Source: Thalassospira xiamenensis M-5 = DSM 17429
GTDB taxonomy: Bacteria > Pseudomonadota > Alphaproteobacteria > Rhodospirillales > Thalassospiraceae
Direction of reading: 5' to 3'
Length of the DNA: 64,000 nucleotides
Assembly (NCBI RefSeq): GCF_000300235.2
Contig: NZ_CP004388.1
Span: forward strand, 4,472,001-4,536,000
Both the position numbers and the translations under genes were made by a program. Shown in pieces: positions 27,447 through 36,696 of this stretch (positions within the stretch are counted from its first letter, which is position 1; each line of letters opens with the position of its first letter). The notes under the pieces were generated by a model, which was not told where the DNA came from, did not search any database, and was given only the letters and a program-made list of their open reading frames with translations.

Positions 27447-28571
27447 TCAGTTCTGATCGCTGATGGAAATGAAGTAACCCGGCTGATAATCGATCGGTAG
27501 AAATCTTTCATGCAGTTCGCGGAATGATGCCTCCGGTTCGATATCGGCAAACAAATCCGGGTGGAACCATTTTGCCATTTGTTCGATCACCACGAACTGA
27601 TAGGGGCTGTTATAGAATTGATGCCAAACGATGTGGATATTGTTGTTTTTGGTCGCCTTGATATCCCGGAATGCCGGGCGTTCTGTCAGGCCAATCAATT
27701 TGCGTTTGGCTTCTTTCATGTCAGCTCCGGGACCAACAGGAACCCAGCCCATGCCGGGTGCATATGCTTCCCAGTCACCGCCAGTACCGACAAATTGGTC
27801 GGGGTTGCTGGCAACAACCTGTTCCGGGTTAATTGTACCGAAAGTGCCCGGAATGATATCGGCTGCAATGTTTTTGCCACCGGCAAGTTCAACCATTTTA
27901 CCGAAATTCTCATTACCAAACGACATGCAGCATTCGTCGGAATAGCCGGCGGCACGTTCGATGAAGACGTCGGGTATTTTGGGGTTGGCCTTGGCAAGGC
28001 GATCAGTGACCAGTTTGATATGATCGGCGCGGAATTTGATGAATTCCTCGGCGCGCGTTTCCAGACCGGTTAACTGACCAAGAATGCGCATACTGGTTTC
28101 CGTGTTCTTCATCGGTGATTCACGGAAGTCGATATAGACCAGCGGAATACCTACAGCAGCGAGTTTTTTGTCAAGGCTGGCATCATCGGTCGCACCCTTT
28201 GCTTCAAGGTTCATCACAATGACATCAGGTTTAAGCGATATGGCCTGTTCGACATCGAATGTCCCATCCTTGATACCGCCAAACGTCGGCAAGCTATCAA
28301 TTTCCGGATACTTTGCTGCATATATGCCGTAACCTTGCGGATCGGCTTTTTTAAGATCATCGCGCCAGCCAACGACTCGCTTGAACGGCGCGTCGGTATC
28401 AAGCGTCGCGAGGCCATAAATCAGACGACCTTCGCCAAGAATAAGCTTTTCTGCCGGAACTTTGACCGAAACTTCGCGGCCTGCCACATCGGTGATCGTG
28501 ACGGTTTCTGCTGCGTGAACGGTCCCCGCGACCATTAACGCAACGGCAGCAATAGCGCCAAAAATTTTCAT
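27447..28571 (-). CDS. Iron-chelate ABC transporter substrate-binding protein
   Basis: This periplasmic binding protein has 374 residues with a signal peptide (AAVALMVAGTVHAAE). The TroA/FhuD-type fold is shown by VTITDVAGREVSVKVPAEKL at the start of the mature protein and KPDVIVMNLEAKG. The motif DECCMSFGNENFGKMVELAGG in the second lobe is seen in several Fe(III)-chelate binding proteins. Its ligand is unknown. A Fur-like site lies 48 bases upstream, and a methyltransferase gene is divergent. Confidence 0.88.
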   Translation of the reverse strand: MKIFGAIAAVALMVAGTVHAAETVTITDVAGREVSVKVPAEKLILGEGRLIYGLATLDTDAPFKRVVGWRDDLKKADPQGYGIYAAKYPEIDSLPTFGGIKDGTFDVEQAISLKPDVIVMNLEAKGATDDASLDKKLAAVGIPLVYIDFRESPMKNTETSMRILGQLTGLETRAEEFIKFRADHIKLVTDRLAKANPKIPDVFIERAAGYSDECCMSFGNENFGKMVELAGGKNIAADIIPGTFGTINPEQVVASNPDQFVGTGGDWEAYAPGMGWVPVGPGADMKEAKRKLIGLTERPAFRDIKATKNNNIHIVWHQFYNSPYQFVVIEQMAKWFHPDLFADIEPEASFRELHERFLPIDYQPGYFISISDQN

Positions 28572-28618
28572 CCCCGTACCCTTATTTAGGATTGCCTGAC
28601 CGCGGCATTATCATTTAT

Positions 28619-28633
28619 TGAGAATGCAAATCA
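28619..28633 (-). promoter_or_regulatory. Fur-like site in the divergent region before the iron ABC operon
   Basis: TGAGAATGCAAATCA matches 10 of 14 informative positions of the 7-1-7 Fur consensus, and an ATTATCA half-site lies just beside it (28607-28613). It is weaker than the heme-cluster boxes and could serve both divergent genes. Confidence 0.45.
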
Positions 28634-28759
28634 ATACTTTTCGCAATAATTGATTTTTTTATGGATTTGGTGATATTTGGCGCGGTATCTGCCGCCGTGT
28701 GATCCCCGCAAGATCGCGCGGCCTTTTGCAGAGACAGGCTATTGGGGATTCTTCGAACG

Positions 28760-29548
28760 ATGACGACGCATTCAAGCAATTTCAATCTGCGTGACGAGAT
28801 CAAGGAATACTGGTCAATGCGCGCCGACACGTTCGATCAACAGCCTGGGCACGAGATTTTTTCAGATCAGGAACGTCTGGCGTGGCACGACCTGTTTCGC
28901 CGTCATCTGGGCGACGGGACCGGCAAACGTGCGCTTGACCTTGCCAGTGGCACCGGCGTTATCAGCCATTTGATGCATGACATCGGTTTTGAGGTTACCG
29001 GGCTTGATTGGTCCGAAGCGATGCTGGAAAAGGCGCGCGCCAAATCGAAACAGCGTCAGTCCAATATCCGTTTCCTTCTGGGCGATGCGGAAAACACCCT
29101 TGAAGACGATAACAGCTATGACGCCATCGTCACCCGGCATCTGGTCTGGACGCTGGTTGATCCGGCTGCAGCCTTTGCCGAATGGTTCCGGGTTCTGAAA
29201 CCGGGGGGCAAGCTGCTGGTGGTGGATGGTGATTTCGTCTCGCCCACTTGGATCAGTACGCTAAGCAAGGCGATGACGGGGTTCCTGCAATCCATCGGAT
29301 TGAAGCGCGATGTTGCCGAAATCCCGCAACTCAAAACCCATCAAGATATTCTGTCGCGCGTTCATTTTTCGCAAGGTGCGCGGGCCGATGAAGTGACATC
29401 GATGTTGAAAACCGCCGGATTTGATCCGGTTGTTGCCGATTTCAACATGCGCCAGATTCACCGCGCCCAGTCAAAACACCTTACGCTTGCCAAGGGCTTG
29501 GAACGGGGAGCCCAGCACCGTTATGCCATCTGCGCGACCAAGCCGTAG
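28760..29548 (+). CDS. Class I SAM-dependent methyltransferase
   Basis: The 262-residue protein has the Rossmann SAM motif ALDLASGTGVISHLMHD, a post-I acidic position GLDWSEAMLEKA and motif IV DAIVTRHLVWTLVDP. The later RVLKPGGKLLVVDGD is typical of small-molecule methyltransferases. The start at ATG 28760 follows no strong Shine-Dalgarno. It is divergent from the iron ABC operon across 188 bases with a Fur-like site, so a role in modifying an iron chelator or precursor is a reasonable guess, unproven. Confidence 0.75.
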   Translation: MTTHSSNFNLRDEIKEYWSMRADTFDQQPGHEIFSDQERLAWHDLFRRHLGDGTGKRALDLASGTGVISHLMHDIGFEVTGLDWSEAMLEKARAKSKQRQSNIRFLLGDAENTLEDDNSYDAIVTRHLVWTLVDPAAAFAEWFRVLKPGGKLLVVDGDFVSPTWISTLSKAMTGFLQSIGLKRDVAEIPQLKTHQDILSRVHFSQGARADEVTSMLKTAGFDPVVADFNMRQIHRAQSKHLTLAKGLERGAQHRYAICATKP

Positions 29549-29681
29549 AAGGTCACACAGAATTGACTGATTGCAGGCTACCGGAAAACATTGCGATGCG
29601 CCACGACATCGCATCCAGCAACGGGTGAAGCAGCGCAAGTTGCGCATCTTCCGTGTCCAGCTTAACCGTCAGGTAATTACC

Positions 29682-30137
29682 CTAATCAAGTTTGATGCTG
29701 ATTTCGGTTTTGACCGAATTGGCAAGAAAGCAGGCCTCGTGGGCCGCGTGATGCAGTTCGGCCTCGACCTCGGCCGTCGGCGTTGCGGCGGCATAGGTGA
29801 CCTTGGGGTAAAGTTCGACTTTGGTGATGACTGTTTTGCCGTCCTGCTTTTCCATGACACCTGTTGCAGCATCGACATAACTGTCGACGACGATTTTCCG
29901 GCGTGATGCGAAGTCAAGGAAGAACAGCATGTGACAGCTTGAAAGGGCCGCCACATAGGCTTCTTCGGGGTCGACATTTTCGGCGACGGAATAGGGCAGT
30001 GGCACGACATGCGGGGATGAGGATGCGGGGACTTCGACCCCGCCGTCAAATCGCCAGAGATGACCACGGCTATAGCGGCGGTCGGCAAAGTTTGCGCCGT
30101 CGCGTTGCCATGTGACTTCTGCACCGAAACTGCTCAT
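29682..30137 (-). CDS. OsmC-family peroxide reductase
   Basis: The 151-residue protein has the two redox cysteines of the OsmC/Ohr superfamily: Cys68 in AALSSCHMLFFL and Cys136 in HHAAHEACFLANS. It is nearer to the YhfA/OsmC-like subgroup than to Ohr by its length and the spacing of motifs. Such enzymes reduce organic peroxides with thiols. The start overlaps the stop of the upstream GntR gene by 4 bases, so the two form an operon. Confidence 0.85.
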   Translation of the reverse strand: MSSFGAEVTWQRDGANFADRRYSRGHLWRFDGGVEVPASSSPHVVPLPYSVAENVDPEEAYVAALSSCHMLFFLDFASRRKIVVDSYVDAATGVMEKQDGKTVITKVELYPKVTYAAATPTAEVEAELHHAAHEACFLANSVKTEISIKLD

Positions 30138-30766
30138 TGAGGGGCTCCGCTTTCGGGGTGGACGACAAGTTGTCGTGATGTGATGCCGATGTGTTTTTCA
30201 ATGATTTCGACGGCTTTGTTGACATCGCCAAGGCTGCATACGGCTAGCAAGTCATTATGTTCTTCATAAAACGCTTTGCGCGCCTGCGATCCTGCGGGTT
30301 GCCGGTGATAGGAACGGCGCGCTTCGCCGCGTAATTCGTCAATCATCTGCATCAGGCGACCATTACCACACGGGGCATACAGGGTCCGGTGAAACGCGAT
30401 ATCGAGTTCCTCAATGATCTTCGGGTCTTCTTCTTCAAAAAGTTCGTCGTTCAGGCGGATCCCCTTGCGCAGGTCGCGTTGTGTCAGATGCGGGATCGAG
30501 AGGATAAGAGCGGTTGATTCAAGTGAAATACGTATTTGCGACAGTTCGTGGGCCTCGTTGGCGCTTAAACCGTTTACTGCGAGGCTGCGGTCGGAACGTT
30601 TGGTCAGTAATCCGTTTGCCAGTAAGCGTTCCAGCGCTTGACGCACCGGCTGGCGGCTGACGCCAAATCGTTCGGCCAGCCGTTCCTGTTTCAGGATTGT
30701 GCCGGGCGAAAGGGTGCCGTTTTCGATTTCGCTTTGAAGCGTTTCTGTAATTTTATTTGGATCCAT
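30134..30766 (-). CDS. GntR-family (FCD) transcriptional regulator
   Basis: The 210-residue protein has a winged helix at the N-terminus (LAERFGVSRQPVRQALERLL) and an all-helical FCD ligand domain with ELDIAFHRTLYAPCGNGRL and a metal-binding type His/Asp pattern. The frame is open to 31141, but ATG 30766 gives the normal N-terminus. A perfect 20-bp palindrome lies over the start codon, suggesting self-repression. The downstream osmC-like gene overlaps it and is probably in the same regulon. The effector is unknown. Confidence 0.85.
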   Translation of the reverse strand: MDPNKITETLQSEIENGTLSPGTILKQERLAERFGVSRQPVRQALERLLANGLLTKRSDRSLAVNGLSANEAHELSQIRISLESTALILSIPHLTQRDLRKGIRLNDELFEEEDPKIIEELDIAFHRTLYAPCGNGRLMQMIDELRGEARRSYHRQPAGSQARKAFYEEHNDLLAVCSLGDVNKAVEIIEKHIGITSRQLVVHPESGAPQ

Positions 30767-30775
30767 GGATCCAAA
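30756..30775 (-). promoter_or_regulatory. 20-bp palindrome over the GntR start codon, likely operator
   Basis: TTTGGATCC and GGATCCAAA are perfect inverted arms around an AT centre, and the central ATG is the GntR start. GntR/FCD proteins bind short palindromes of this kind, and autoregulatory sites usually lie at the start of the gene. Confidence 0.5.
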
Positions 30776-30990
30776 ATCAAGCAGATTTGCCAAAGAGTCA
30801 AGTGGGTTCGTTGGGATGAATTCACCCGAAATTTGATGCGACAGCATCGTAAATCCCGGTCGCATTTTATTTGTATGAGGATTTAACCTGGGGCATTGTC
30901 GAGGTGGTGTGGACGTTGGGCGTTTGCCCGAGGGATGCTCAAGGGCTCCGGGGGCTAAGGGGCGGCGGCTTCGGCGGGCATTCCCTCGAG

Positions 30991-33342
30991 TTATTGGGCC
31001 GGGATGGCTGCGGTCAAGGTGCTGTCGGCCGGGGCGGTTTTGGAGACGAAGTCGATCACGCGATTGACCGCATTGTCGATATCCTCGTTCAGGATGCCGT
31101 GCCGGTCGGATGCGAGCATCTGGATATCCAGTTTGCTGCATCCTGTGGCGTGGCGTTTGATCAGGGTGGCACTGGCGGGGTCAACCACCTGATCGCCGTC
31201 GCCCTGCAAAATCAGGATCGGACAGGCGATATCGGGCAGACGGTTTTGCATTTCGGCAACCGCCTGGCGCAGATTGTGCAGGCCGCCAATCGGGATGTTG
31301 CGGTAATTGATATCGGGATGTTCGGATTCGTTAAGCCGGAAACTGAGCATTTCCTGTGCCGAAGGTACCCAGCCCATCAGTTTGTTCGCCCCATAAAGTA
31401 ACGGCACAAACATAAGGTTGCGGTTTCGGAATTTAAGCGGTGTTGATGCCACGACGAGCCCGGCCAGTTTTTCGGGCCGGTCGGCTGCCAGAATGGCCGA
31501 CAGCGCCCCGCCGGTTGAAAAGCCGACAATAATGATGTTGTCGCAAAAGGCCGACAGGATTTCATAGCCGCGCCGAACCGATGCCAGCCAGTCACCCCAT
31601 GTGCGTTTTTGCAATTCATGCGGTGATGTGCCGTGCCCGGCAAGGCGCACCCCCATTACGGCATAATCGCGCGCGGCCAGCCGATCCCCAAGATTGCGAA
31701 GTTCGGCCGGAGAGGCAAGGAAGCCATGCACGACCAGAACGCCGGTGGTAAAATGTTCGTTGCCATTGGGCAGCAATAGATAGGGGCGGCTATCGGCGGT
31801 GGCGGTTTCCTGATCATTGATCGCGGCGTATTTCGGTTTTTGATATTTCGCGCGGTTCCATTGCCATGCACGGATTTCATCATCGAACCGGCGTTTGGCA
31901 AAATCGCGTGGTGTCAGATGATCGACTTCGTCCCGCGCCTTTTCAAGTGCAGTCCAGGCGGCGTTGATCGGGGCCATTTCATTGGCATAGACCATCACCG
32001 GATTGTCCATGCGGATCTGGTCAAAAGTGGCTTCTTCCTGCAATTTCGGCAGGAAGCAATATTTGCCATCAGCGCGTTCGATCAGGCCAAGTTGTACAGC
32101 GGCATCGATATATTCGCGGATCTGCGGGCATTTCAGATCAAAAATGCCAATATAATCTGCCGGGTTGCGCATGCCGCGATGCAGATGAACGCCTTCGGCC
32201 TGCTGGACATTTTTGATCGCCAGATAAAGGGTGCGGTCGAAATGGGCGATATCGACCTCGGTCACGCCATCGGCCAGCCACATCATGATCAGGCGCGATG
32301 CCAGATGACTGACATTGAGCGTGAGGTTCGAATACATCACCGCCATGCAATGATCGCGAAGCGGGCTGATATGGCGGGTAATGGCGTATTGCGTGATGCG
32401 ATCCGGGATTTTTTCAAGCGTCTTGGCCGGGCGGAACAGATCATCGATGCAGGTCGCGGTTTCAACCCGATGGGCCAGCATGCGCCGATCAATCCAGTTG
32501 AATTGATGGCGTGGATCAACCGGATCGCCAAGCCGGATATCCATATCTGTGCGTTTGAACAGAAGATTGCCTTCGATGATCAGTTCTTCGGCCATCTTGG
32601 GGCTAAGCCCGCCGGCGAAAAGATCGGCACCGCGCGCCAGCAGGTTCTGATCAACGCGGAGCGGATGGAAGGTGATGTTGGCGGGAAACATCAGGGTCGG
32701 CTTGGCAAGGGCGGCTTTGAGAATTTCGGGCGTGGTATCAATCGCAGTCGCCCAGCGATCAAGTTCATCGTGTTTGCCTTTGTCCAGCAGCATCGACAAA
32801 CCGGTTTTAAAACCATCGATGCAAAGTGCGAGCAGGGCCGCGCCGCTATGATGGGCGCGCCGTTGATCGGCGGAGCGGGAATAGATGCTGTAATCCGGGC
32901 GTTTGGGATGCGGTCGTTCGGCGGCCAGAACGCGCCGGTCCTTGACCATGCCGCCTTCGGGAAAGATCACCACCTTACCGCCGCGCAGGATTTCTTCGGC
33001 AAGGAACGGCAGCAGACGTTCGTAATCATTGGGCACACCGCCAAGAGCCCGCAAGTACCGAGAAAATTTGTTGTCTTCGACGAAAAACTCGCCCGACGCG
33101 ATGGACCGGCAAAACACCCCGGTTTCAAGCGCGATCAGATATTGCGGGATAAAGGTTTCAAACCGGGCGAAATGGTTGAACATGAAAATGTCGCCCTGGG
33201 CCAGGTGATCGCGGTCGCCATGCATCTTGATGTTGATGTCGACCTTGGCGCGCAGTGCGGTCATGGCCCTGAGGGTCCATTCGCAAGTCTGGTTGCGGAT
33301 CGCGAATTTTTCGCGCTCGATTTCCCGAAAGTTCTGATGCAT
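30991..33342 (-). CDS. Fusion of a PlsC-like acyltransferase and an alpha/beta hydrolase
   Basis: The N-terminal part resembles glycerol-phosphate or lysophospholipid acyltransferases: NHFARFE (near residue 57) stands for the HX4D region, and VVIFPEGG (near 125-131) is the FPEG motif. A middle segment of about 350 residues has no motif that I recognise. The C-terminal 250 residues are an alpha/beta hydrolase, with HGFLASPAEL as oxyanion loop, GFSTGG with Ser609 as nucleophile, and a late Asp and His (GDGDQVVDP, SDRHGIL). Both domains act on acyl chains, so lipid remodelling is likely. ATG 33342 is preferred; the frame is open to 33576, so the start is uncertain. It stands alone. Confidence 0.72.
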   Translation of the reverse strand: MHQNFREIEREKFAIRNQTCEWTLRAMTALRAKVDINIKMHGDRDHLAQGDIFMFNHFARFETFIPQYLIALETGVFCRSIASGEFFVEDNKFSRYLRALGGVPNDYERLLPFLAEEILRGGKVVIFPEGGMVKDRRVLAAERPHPKRPDYSIYSRSADQRRAHHSGAALLALCIDGFKTGLSMLLDKGKHDELDRWATAIDTTPEILKAALAKPTLMFPANITFHPLRVDQNLLARGADLFAGGLSPKMAEELIIEGNLLFKRTDMDIRLGDPVDPRHQFNWIDRRMLAHRVETATCIDDLFRPAKTLEKIPDRITQYAITRHISPLRDHCMAVMYSNLTLNVSHLASRLIMMWLADGVTEVDIAHFDRTLYLAIKNVQQAEGVHLHRGMRNPADYIGIFDLKCPQIREYIDAAVQLGLIERADGKYCFLPKLQEEATFDQIRMDNPVMVYANEMAPINAAWTALEKARDEVDHLTPRDFAKRRFDDEIRAWQWNRAKYQKPKYAAINDQETATADSRPYLLLPNGNEHFTTGVLVVHGFLASPAELRNLGDRLAARDYAVMGVRLAGHGTSPHELQKRTWGDWLASVRRGYEILSAFCDNIIIVGFSTGGALSAILAADRPEKLAGLVVASTPLKFRNRNLMFVPLLYGANKLMGWVPSAQEMLSFRLNESEHPDINYRNIPIGGLHNLRQAVAEMQNRLPDIACPILILQGDGDQVVDPASATLIKRHATGCSKLDIQMLASDRHGILNEDIDNAVNRVIDFVSKTAPADSTLTAAIPAQ

Positions 33343-33625
33343 GGCTGTTTCCGCCCCGAAGGCATGAATGCCGTGTTGATCGGCGTTATAATTAACTGCT
33401 GTTGTTTCCTTTAGGTCCTGATGCCTGAAACAGATATGTGTTTTCCCAACGGGTTTGAGAAGGCCAGATACACGCATCAGGCGAACAATCTGTGGCACGT
33501 ATCTTTGCGTATCCCTATAATCGTTACGATACGTTAAATTACTGTTCTGTCCGGATAGCAGGCCATTTCGCCCCAAATATGGCCGTCAAATGCAACCGTC
33601 CGGTGCACCATGATCCCGCCCCGTC

Positions 33626-34903
33626 ATGAAAACTGGAAAATCCGTGCTGCCACCAACCGCCGAGCCATCCCGGAAATCGATCTTTCAGGATCGCAACTTT
33701 GTCCTGTTTCTGATCGGGCAATGCATCACCACACAAGGACTTTGGGTGCAGAAAATCGCCATGTCGTGGTTGGCATGGTCATTGACCGGGTCGGCATTCT
33801 GGACAGGGTTGATTGCGGCACTTAATTTCGCCCCGGCTTTTATTCTGGGGCCGGTTTTCGGCGTGATGGCGGATCGGGTCAATCTGCGCAAAACGGCGGT
33901 TACCCTGAACCTGATGATGGCAGCAACCGCATTTCTGTTGATGATGCTGTCGATGGCAGGGCAAATCAACCTGTTCTGGATGGTGGTTCTGGCAGGGGCG
34001 AACGGGGTTCTGGCCAGTGCGATGACGCCTATTCGGCTTTCACTGGTGCCGGTGATTGTTCAACGTGAATTCATGAGCCGGGCGGTGGCCTATGCGGCGA
34101 TGAATTTCAATATTTCACGTCTGGTCGGTCCCGCCATTGGCGGTGTCGTGATCGCGACATGGGGAACCGGGGCGGCATTCATGATCAATGCGGCGTCCTA
34201 TATCCCGATGATCTTTGTTCTGGCGACTGTCAAAATCCATGTAGAACGGGCACCCGATGCCAAAAGCAAGAGGGTTCTGGCGGCCCTTGTCGACGGGGCC
34301 CATTACGCCCTTCATCATCCGATGATCCGGTCTGTTCTGGCGCTATCGTGTTTTGTCGCACTGGTCGGAACCGGGATGGTTGAACTGATGCCGGTCTTCG
34401 CCGAGGCGGTTTATGACCGCGGCGTCACCGGGCTTGGCATGCTGGCATCGGCAAGCGGGGTTGGCGCAGTTGCATCGACATTCATGTTGTCGCGGGTCAG
34501 ATCCGATCCGGCCGCCTTTCAGCGGGTGACGATTATCGGGGCCTTTGCCGCCGGATGCGGCATGCTGGGGCTTGGTTTTGCACCGTGGTACGAGCTTGCC
34601 GTGGTTCTGGTTGCGATTACCGGTTTTGGTTTGACGGCGGTCGGGGTTGGGTCGCAAACCGCATTGCAATTGACGGTGGATAACAAGCTGCGCGGTCGGG
34701 TGATGAGCTTCTGGAGTGCGACAAGCTTTGGCGGGATTGCCTTGGGCGGCACGATGCTGGGTGCGATATCGGAGGCCGGACACATTCAATATACCGCACG
34801 TGGATCAGGGATATTGATTTTGTGCGCGGCGGTTTTCGGGTTTTGGCGCTTGTATCGCATTGCGACAAATAGTTCGAAACCTGCCACAGAAACGGCAAAA
34901 TGA
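33626..34903 (+). CDS. MFS transporter (MFS_3/EntS-like)
   Basis: The 425-residue membrane protein has about twelve hydrophobic segments and a cytoplasmic loop motif GVMADRVNLRKTAV between segments 2 and 3, typical of drug or siderophore exporters. ADLSR-type sequences are replaced by NISRLVGPAIGGVVIA in segment 5. It resembles the EntS/MFS_3 group, which exports small molecules including siderophores. Its cargo is unknown. It is divergent from the acyltransferase-hydrolase gene across about 280 bases in which I see no clear operator. Confidence 0.85.
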   Translation: MKTGKSVLPPTAEPSRKSIFQDRNFVLFLIGQCITTQGLWVQKIAMSWLAWSLTGSAFWTGLIAALNFAPAFILGPVFGVMADRVNLRKTAVTLNLMMAATAFLLMMLSMAGQINLFWMVVLAGANGVLASAMTPIRLSLVPVIVQREFMSRAVAYAAMNFNISRLVGPAIGGVVIATWGTGAAFMINAASYIPMIFVLATVKIHVERAPDAKSKRVLAALVDGAHYALHHPMIRSVLALSCFVALVGTGMVELMPVFAEAVYDRGVTGLGMLASASGVGAVASTFMLSRVRSDPAAFQRVTIIGAFAAGCGMLGLGFAPWYELAVVLVAITGFGLTAVGVGSQTALQLTVDNKLRGRVMSFWSATSFGGIALGGTMLGAISEAGHIQYTARGSGILILCAAVFGFWRLYRIATNSSKPATETAK

Positions 34904-34993
34904 TCTTGTTTTTCGGGGCTCTTTGTAAACGCTTGTTTAAAACTCGTCGGGTTAGGGTGACGGATCATTTTGCATTTCTTGGGGGAATATCGC

Positions 34994-35557
34994 ATGCGGC
35001 TGGCGGTCGTTATCGGATTTTGTATGCTTGTATCGGGATGCTTTGCATCTGCAAGTACACCAAAACCCAATAGCGGCCTTGAAAGTGACGGCGTTTCGAC
35101 CGTGACCAATGTCAGCTTGCCGTCATCGCGTCTGTTGCCATTTGCCCCCACCGACGAATTTTTGCAATGCGTGCCTTATGCGCGTGCTGTGTCGGGCATT
35201 GAAATTTATGGCGATGCCTGGACATGGTGGGATCAGGCGAAAAATACCTATAACCGGGGCAAAAAACCCGAAGTCGGTGCGGTTCTGGCGCTGAAGAAGA
35301 CATCGCGGTTGAGATACGGGCATGTGGCGGTGGTTGCCGCCATCCTCGACAGTCGCAAGATCATGGTCAATCATGCCAACTGGGGCAGCGATTCGCGTAC
35401 GCGGGGCAAGGTGCATTATCGCCAGCCGGTTGTCGATGTTTCGCCCAATAATGACTGGTCTGAAGTGCGGATGATGAACACGATCGGCACGTTCGGCCGG
35501 GTTTATCCGGCGCATGGCTTTATCTATCAGCCACACGAAACCGCCGAAGCCCACTAG
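34994..35557 (+). CDS. CHAP-domain lipoprotein, probable peptidoglycan amidase
   Basis: A 187-residue secreted protein. A short signal ends in a lipobox, LVSG before Cys16, so it is probably a lipoprotein. The CHAP domain has catalytic Cys59 (LQCVPYARAVSGIEIYG) and His110 (YGHVAVVAAIL), with NHANWG as the later polar residue region. GGGGGA at 34981-34986 supports ATG 34994 over the TTG at 34970. CHAP enzymes cleave peptidoglycan cross-links or stem peptides. It stands alone downstream of the MFS gene. Confidence 0.85.
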   Translation: MRLAVVIGFCMLVSGCFASASTPKPNSGLESDGVSTVTNVSLPSSRLLPFAPTDEFLQCVPYARAVSGIEIYGDAWTWWDQAKNTYNRGKKPEVGAVLALKKTSRLRYGHVAVVAAILDSRKIMVNHANWGSDSRTRGKVHYRQPVVDVSPNNDWSEVRMMNTIGTFGRVYPAHGFIYQPHETAEAH

Positions 35558-35612
35558 ATTTTCCGTCCTTTTCCTGCCTGCTTCCCTCTTCCCGCTTTCC
35601 TGGCCCGTTTAT

Positions 35613-35682
35613 AAAAAAGACGAAGGCCCGACTGAGGGGCGCTTCGCCAAGGGGAACCTTGTGCGGGTGGGCCGCACAAGGT
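35613..35682 (-). terminator. Intrinsic terminators of the bioYB operon
   Basis: After the bioB stop, going left, comes a perfect 11-bp hairpin (35672-35682 with 35656-35666), then a second stem (35621-35629 with 35637-35646, one bulge) and six T residues on the minus strand (35613-35618). The second is a typical terminator. Confidence 0.7.
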
Positions 35683-35703
35683 CGGGGGTTGATGTGGATA
35701 TTT

Positions 35704-36696
35704 TCAGGCCGCCGATGCCGGAACCGGACCAAGCGCTGCAAACAGGGCGGTGTCGCAATCTTCTTCCGGGTTTGGTGTGGTCAAAAGTTTTTCGCCGTAG
35801 AACACCGAATTGGCCCCGGCCATCAGGCACATGATCTGGGCTTCGCGCGTAAGGTCGGCGCGCCCGGCCGAAAGGCGAACGGTGGATTTCGGCATGGTGA
35901 TGCGGGCGGTTGCAACCATGCGGACCAGTTCAAGGGCATCGACGGGCTCGCGGTCGGCAAGCGGTGTTCCGGCCACTGGCACCAGTGCGTTGATCGGTAC
36001 ACTTTCGGGATGTGGCGCGAAACCGGCCAGAACATGGAGCATCGATGCCCGGTCCCGGATGCTTTCGCCCATGCCGATGATCCCGCCGCAACACAGGTCA
36101 ATCCCGGCACCGCGCACGGCAGCCAGCGTATCGAGCCGGTCCTGATAGGTCCGGGTGGAGATGATCTGGCTGTAATATTCCGGGCTGGTATCAAGATTGT
36201 GGTTATAGGCGGTGAGGCCAGCCCCGGCGAGGCGTTCGGCGTGGCGGGTTTCGAGCATGCCAAGGGTCACGCAGGCCTCCATGCCGAGGTTGCGGACACC
36301 GCGTACCATTTCGATCACCGCGTCAAAGGCCGCACCATCGCGCACGCGACGCCATGCGGCCCCCATGCAGAAACGATCCGCCCCAGCAGCCTTGGCACGC
36401 GCCGCCATTTTCAAAACCATACCGGGGTCCATCAACTGTTCCCTGCCCAACTTGACCTCGCGGTGGTGGGCTGATTGCGGGCAATAGGCGCAATCTTCGG
36501 GGCAGCCGCCGGTTTTGATCGACAGCAGGCTGGCCTTTTGCACTGCATTGGGATCGTGATGGGTGCGATGGACCGCGCTGGCGCGGCCCATCAGTTCAAG
36601 CAGGGGCAGGCGATAGATCGCCTCGATCTCGTCCACCGTCCAGTCGTGACGGAGGGTTTGATCGATTGCCGGGTTTTGTGCGGGAAGGCTGTTCAT
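35704..36696 (-). CDS. bioB: Biotin synthase
   Basis: BioB is the radical-SAM enzyme that inserts sulfur into dethiobiotin. The 330-residue protein has the radical-SAM cluster motif Cys65-x3-Cys69-x2-Cys72 ([13 protein letters not shown]). The second cluster ligands appear as conserved Cys and Arg, for example ACVTLGMLE and [23 protein letters not shown] is a further family motif. Its start overlaps the bioY stop by 4 bases (ATGA), so biotin uptake and the last step of synthesis are co-expressed. No other bio gene lies in the window. Confidence 0.97.
   Translation of the reverse strand: MNSLPAQNPAIDQTLRHDWTVDEIEAIYRLPLLELMGRASAVHRTHHDPNAVQKASLLSIKTGGCPEDCAYCPQSAHHREVKLGREQLMDPGMVLKMAARAKAAGADRFCMGAAWRRVRDGAAFDAVIEMVRGVRNLGMEACVTLGMLETRHAERLAGAGLTAYNHNLDTSPEYYSQIISTRTYQDRLDTLAAVRGAGIDLCCGGIIGMGESIRDRASMLHVLAGFAPHPESVPINALVPVAGTPLADREPVDALELVRMVATARITMPKSTVRLSAGRADLTREAQIMCLMAGANSVFYGEKLLTTPNPEEDCDTALFAALGPVPASAA

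Noticed and set aside
31840-33414. 524-codon plus-strand frame across the acyltransferase-hydrolase fusion
   Set aside because: The opposite strand has clear FPEGG and GFSTGG motifs; this one has none.
35659-36474. Plus-strand frame over bioB
   Set aside because: Antisense to bioB with its CxxxCxxC motif.
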